Below, piece after piece: positions 31,059 to 32,081 of a stretch of DNA of 32,081 nucleotides. Each line of letters starts with the position of its first letter. The stretch's first letter is position 1. The notes beneath the pieces were generated by a model. It was not told where the DNA came from and did no database searches. It was given only the letters and a program-made list of their open reading frames with translations. The DNA lies in the NCBI GenBank assembly GCA_025455865.1, contig JALOLS010000023.1, forward strand, positions 1 to 32,081. The letters run 5' to 3'. The stretch comes from Thermoleophilia bacterium (GTDB taxonomy: Bacteria > Actinomycetota > Thermoleophilia > Miltoncostaeales > Miltoncostaeaceae). Position numbers and translations under genes: made by a program.

Positions 31059-31904
31059 TCAGCCGTCCGCCGCCTCCCCGCCGCGCGCCGCGAGCAGGGT
31101 CGCGAAGACCCCGGCGAGCACCAGCAGCCCGATCGCCGCGGCCCGCCGGAGCGGCCCCCCGGCGAGGGTCTCCTGGAGGATGACGGCGCCGATCACCGTC
31201 GCGACCATCGGGTTGGCCAGCGACGTCGCGGCCACCGCCGGCGCCAGGCGTCCCACCGCGAGCGCGCCCTGCTGGAGCAGGAACGCCACTCCCCCGGCGC
31301 CGAGCAGCGCCCACGTGCGCCAGTCGGCCGCGGCCTCGGCCACCCCGCCCGCGCCCAGTTCCTCGACCACCGGCTTGGCCAGCGATGCCGAGAGGCCGAA
31401 GAGCATGCCGGCGGCCGCCCCGAGGAGCCCGGCCCGCCGCTGGGGCCGGGCGTGGCGCGCCGAGAGGACGGCGAGCACGCTGAGCGCGGTGACGATGCCG
31501 AAGGCGGCGAGCCACTCCCCCGCCGGCGCGTCGTCGCGGCCGTCGGCCGGCGCCCCGACGACGATGAACGCGGCGAGCGCGGCCACGACCCCGGCCGCCG
31601 CGGCCCAGTCACCGGGCCGCACCACCTGGTGGCTCAGCACGATCCCGAGCGGGAGCGCGAACACGATCGTGGTCACCAGGAGCGGCTGGATCACGACCAG
31701 CCGGCCGTCGGCCAGGGCCACCGCCTGGACGGCGTAGCCGGCCAGGAGCGCGGCGGTCCCGGCGAGCCAGACCGGCTTGCGGGCCAGGGTGAGGAAGAAC
31801 CCCGGGCTCATCCCGCCGGGCCCCACGTCCATCGCCTCCCGCTGCTGCAACGCGGCGGCGAGCGCGAACAGGAACGCGGCCACCAGGGCCAGGACGTCGG
31901 CCAT
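31059..31904 (-). CDS. DMT superfamily (EamA-like) membrane transporter
   Basis: This 281-aa integral membrane protein has about nine or ten helices. It opens MADVLALVAAFLFALAAALQ, and continues VWLAGTAALLAGYAVQAVAL, VIQPLLVTTIVFALPLGIVL, the repeat half AGMLFGLSASLAKPVVEE and LANPMVATVIGAVILQETL, and ends RRAAAIGLLVLAGVFATLLA. The two-half layout and the conserved helix pairs match the drug/metabolite transporter superfamily. The QQREA opening and the AL-rich second half recall the NIPA/magnesium-like branch, but the substrate cannot be fixed. It stands alone, convergent with the XRE gene and transcribed in the same direction as the tRNA gene upstream of it. Confidence 0.82.
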   Translation of the reverse strand: MADVLALVAAFLFALAAALQQREAMDVGPGGMSPGFFLTLARKPVWLAGTAALLAGYAVQAVALADGRLVVIQPLLVTTIVFALPLGIVLSHQVVRPGDWAAAAGVVAALAAFIVVGAPADGRDDAPAGEWLAAFGIVTALSVLAVLSARHARPQRRAGLLGAAAGMLFGLSASLAKPVVEELGAGGVAEAAADWRTWALLGAGGVAFLLQQGALAVGRLAPAVAATSLANPMVATVIGAVILQETLAGGPLRRAAAIGLLVLAGVFATLLAARGGEAADG

Positions 31905-31955
31905 CCCGGCAGGATGTCAGGTGCGCCGGCGGTCCCCGGCCCCGAAAACGACGAC

Positions 31956-31974
31956 GGCCCCGCGATGCGGGGCC
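31956..31974 (-). terminator. terminator hairpin downstream of the initiator tRNA gene
   Basis: GGCCCCGC and GCGGGGCC form a perfect 8-bp stem with a 3-base loop (31964-31966). Read on the minus strand, the tRNA gene ends nine bases before the hairpin, and a short TTTT run follows within about ten bases. This fits an intrinsic terminator that separates the tRNA from the DMT transporter gene. The T-run is short and offset, so it is not ideal. Confidence 0.6.
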
Positions 31975-31982
31975 GGTCGGAA

Positions 31983-32056
<74 letters not shown>

Positions 32057-32081
32057 GCGTGCTGGGCAGTCTAGCACCGCA

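Overview
The window is very GC-rich chromosomal DNA, with GTG starts in about half of the genes and many 4-base GTGA or ATGA overlaps. Gene content points to a high-GC actinobacterium. The E1-E2 fused 2-oxoglutarate dehydrogenase, NodI-like ABC exporter, small secreted TGHGF-type protein and CHAT/ECF-sigma cluster would suit the class Thermoleophilia or a relative, but the class is an inference. I see no phage genes, transposase genes or CRISPR array.

Layout. 1-4.9 kb: a secreted RTX-like repeat protein running off the left edge, a divergent three-gene NodI/NodJ-type ABC exporter, a small secreted disulfide protein and a membrane-anchored M23-like protein whose first zinc histidine is replaced. 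4.9-7.6 kb: an exported-looking FAD amine oxidase and an anchored CapA-type protein. 7.6-14.1 kb: a 2-oxoglutarate dehydrogenase block with a lipoate ligase-family protein, E3 (lpdA), and one polypeptide holding two lipoyl domains, the E3-binding domain, the E2 catalytic domain and E1. 14.2-17.8 kb: nadB-nadA-nadC, which makes quinolinate and nicotinate mononucleotide from aspartate for NAD. 17.8-22.2 kb: a DJ-1/PfpI protein, a 163-bp nested palindrome, a small secreted protein, a 49-aa zinc-ribbon protein, a membrane-anchored Mrr-like nuclease, an OsmC protein and a FapA-like (DUF342) protein.

The accessory-looking part is 22.3-31.0 kb. First comes a tight three-gene plus-strand cassette: a 64-aa cysteine-free peptide, a HopA1-type protein (the fold of the lyases of class V lanthipeptide and thioamitide pathways) and a LanC-like protein without zinc ligands. 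No kinase is encoded beside them. Next is a minus-strand operon of an ECF sigma factor, a 154-aa protein of unknown function and a TPR-CHAT (caspase-like) protein, divergent from a cytoplasmic subtilisin-like protease. Together these look like a regulated two-protease system. Then a conserved protein of unknown function sits behind a sharp AT-rich inverted repeat and directly ahead of a small XRE regulator. The window ends with a DMT transporter, a terminator hairpin and an initiator tRNA gene.

The most novel candidates are the kinase-less HopA1/LanC/peptide cassette, the CHAT plus subtilase cluster and the 163-bp foldback element.
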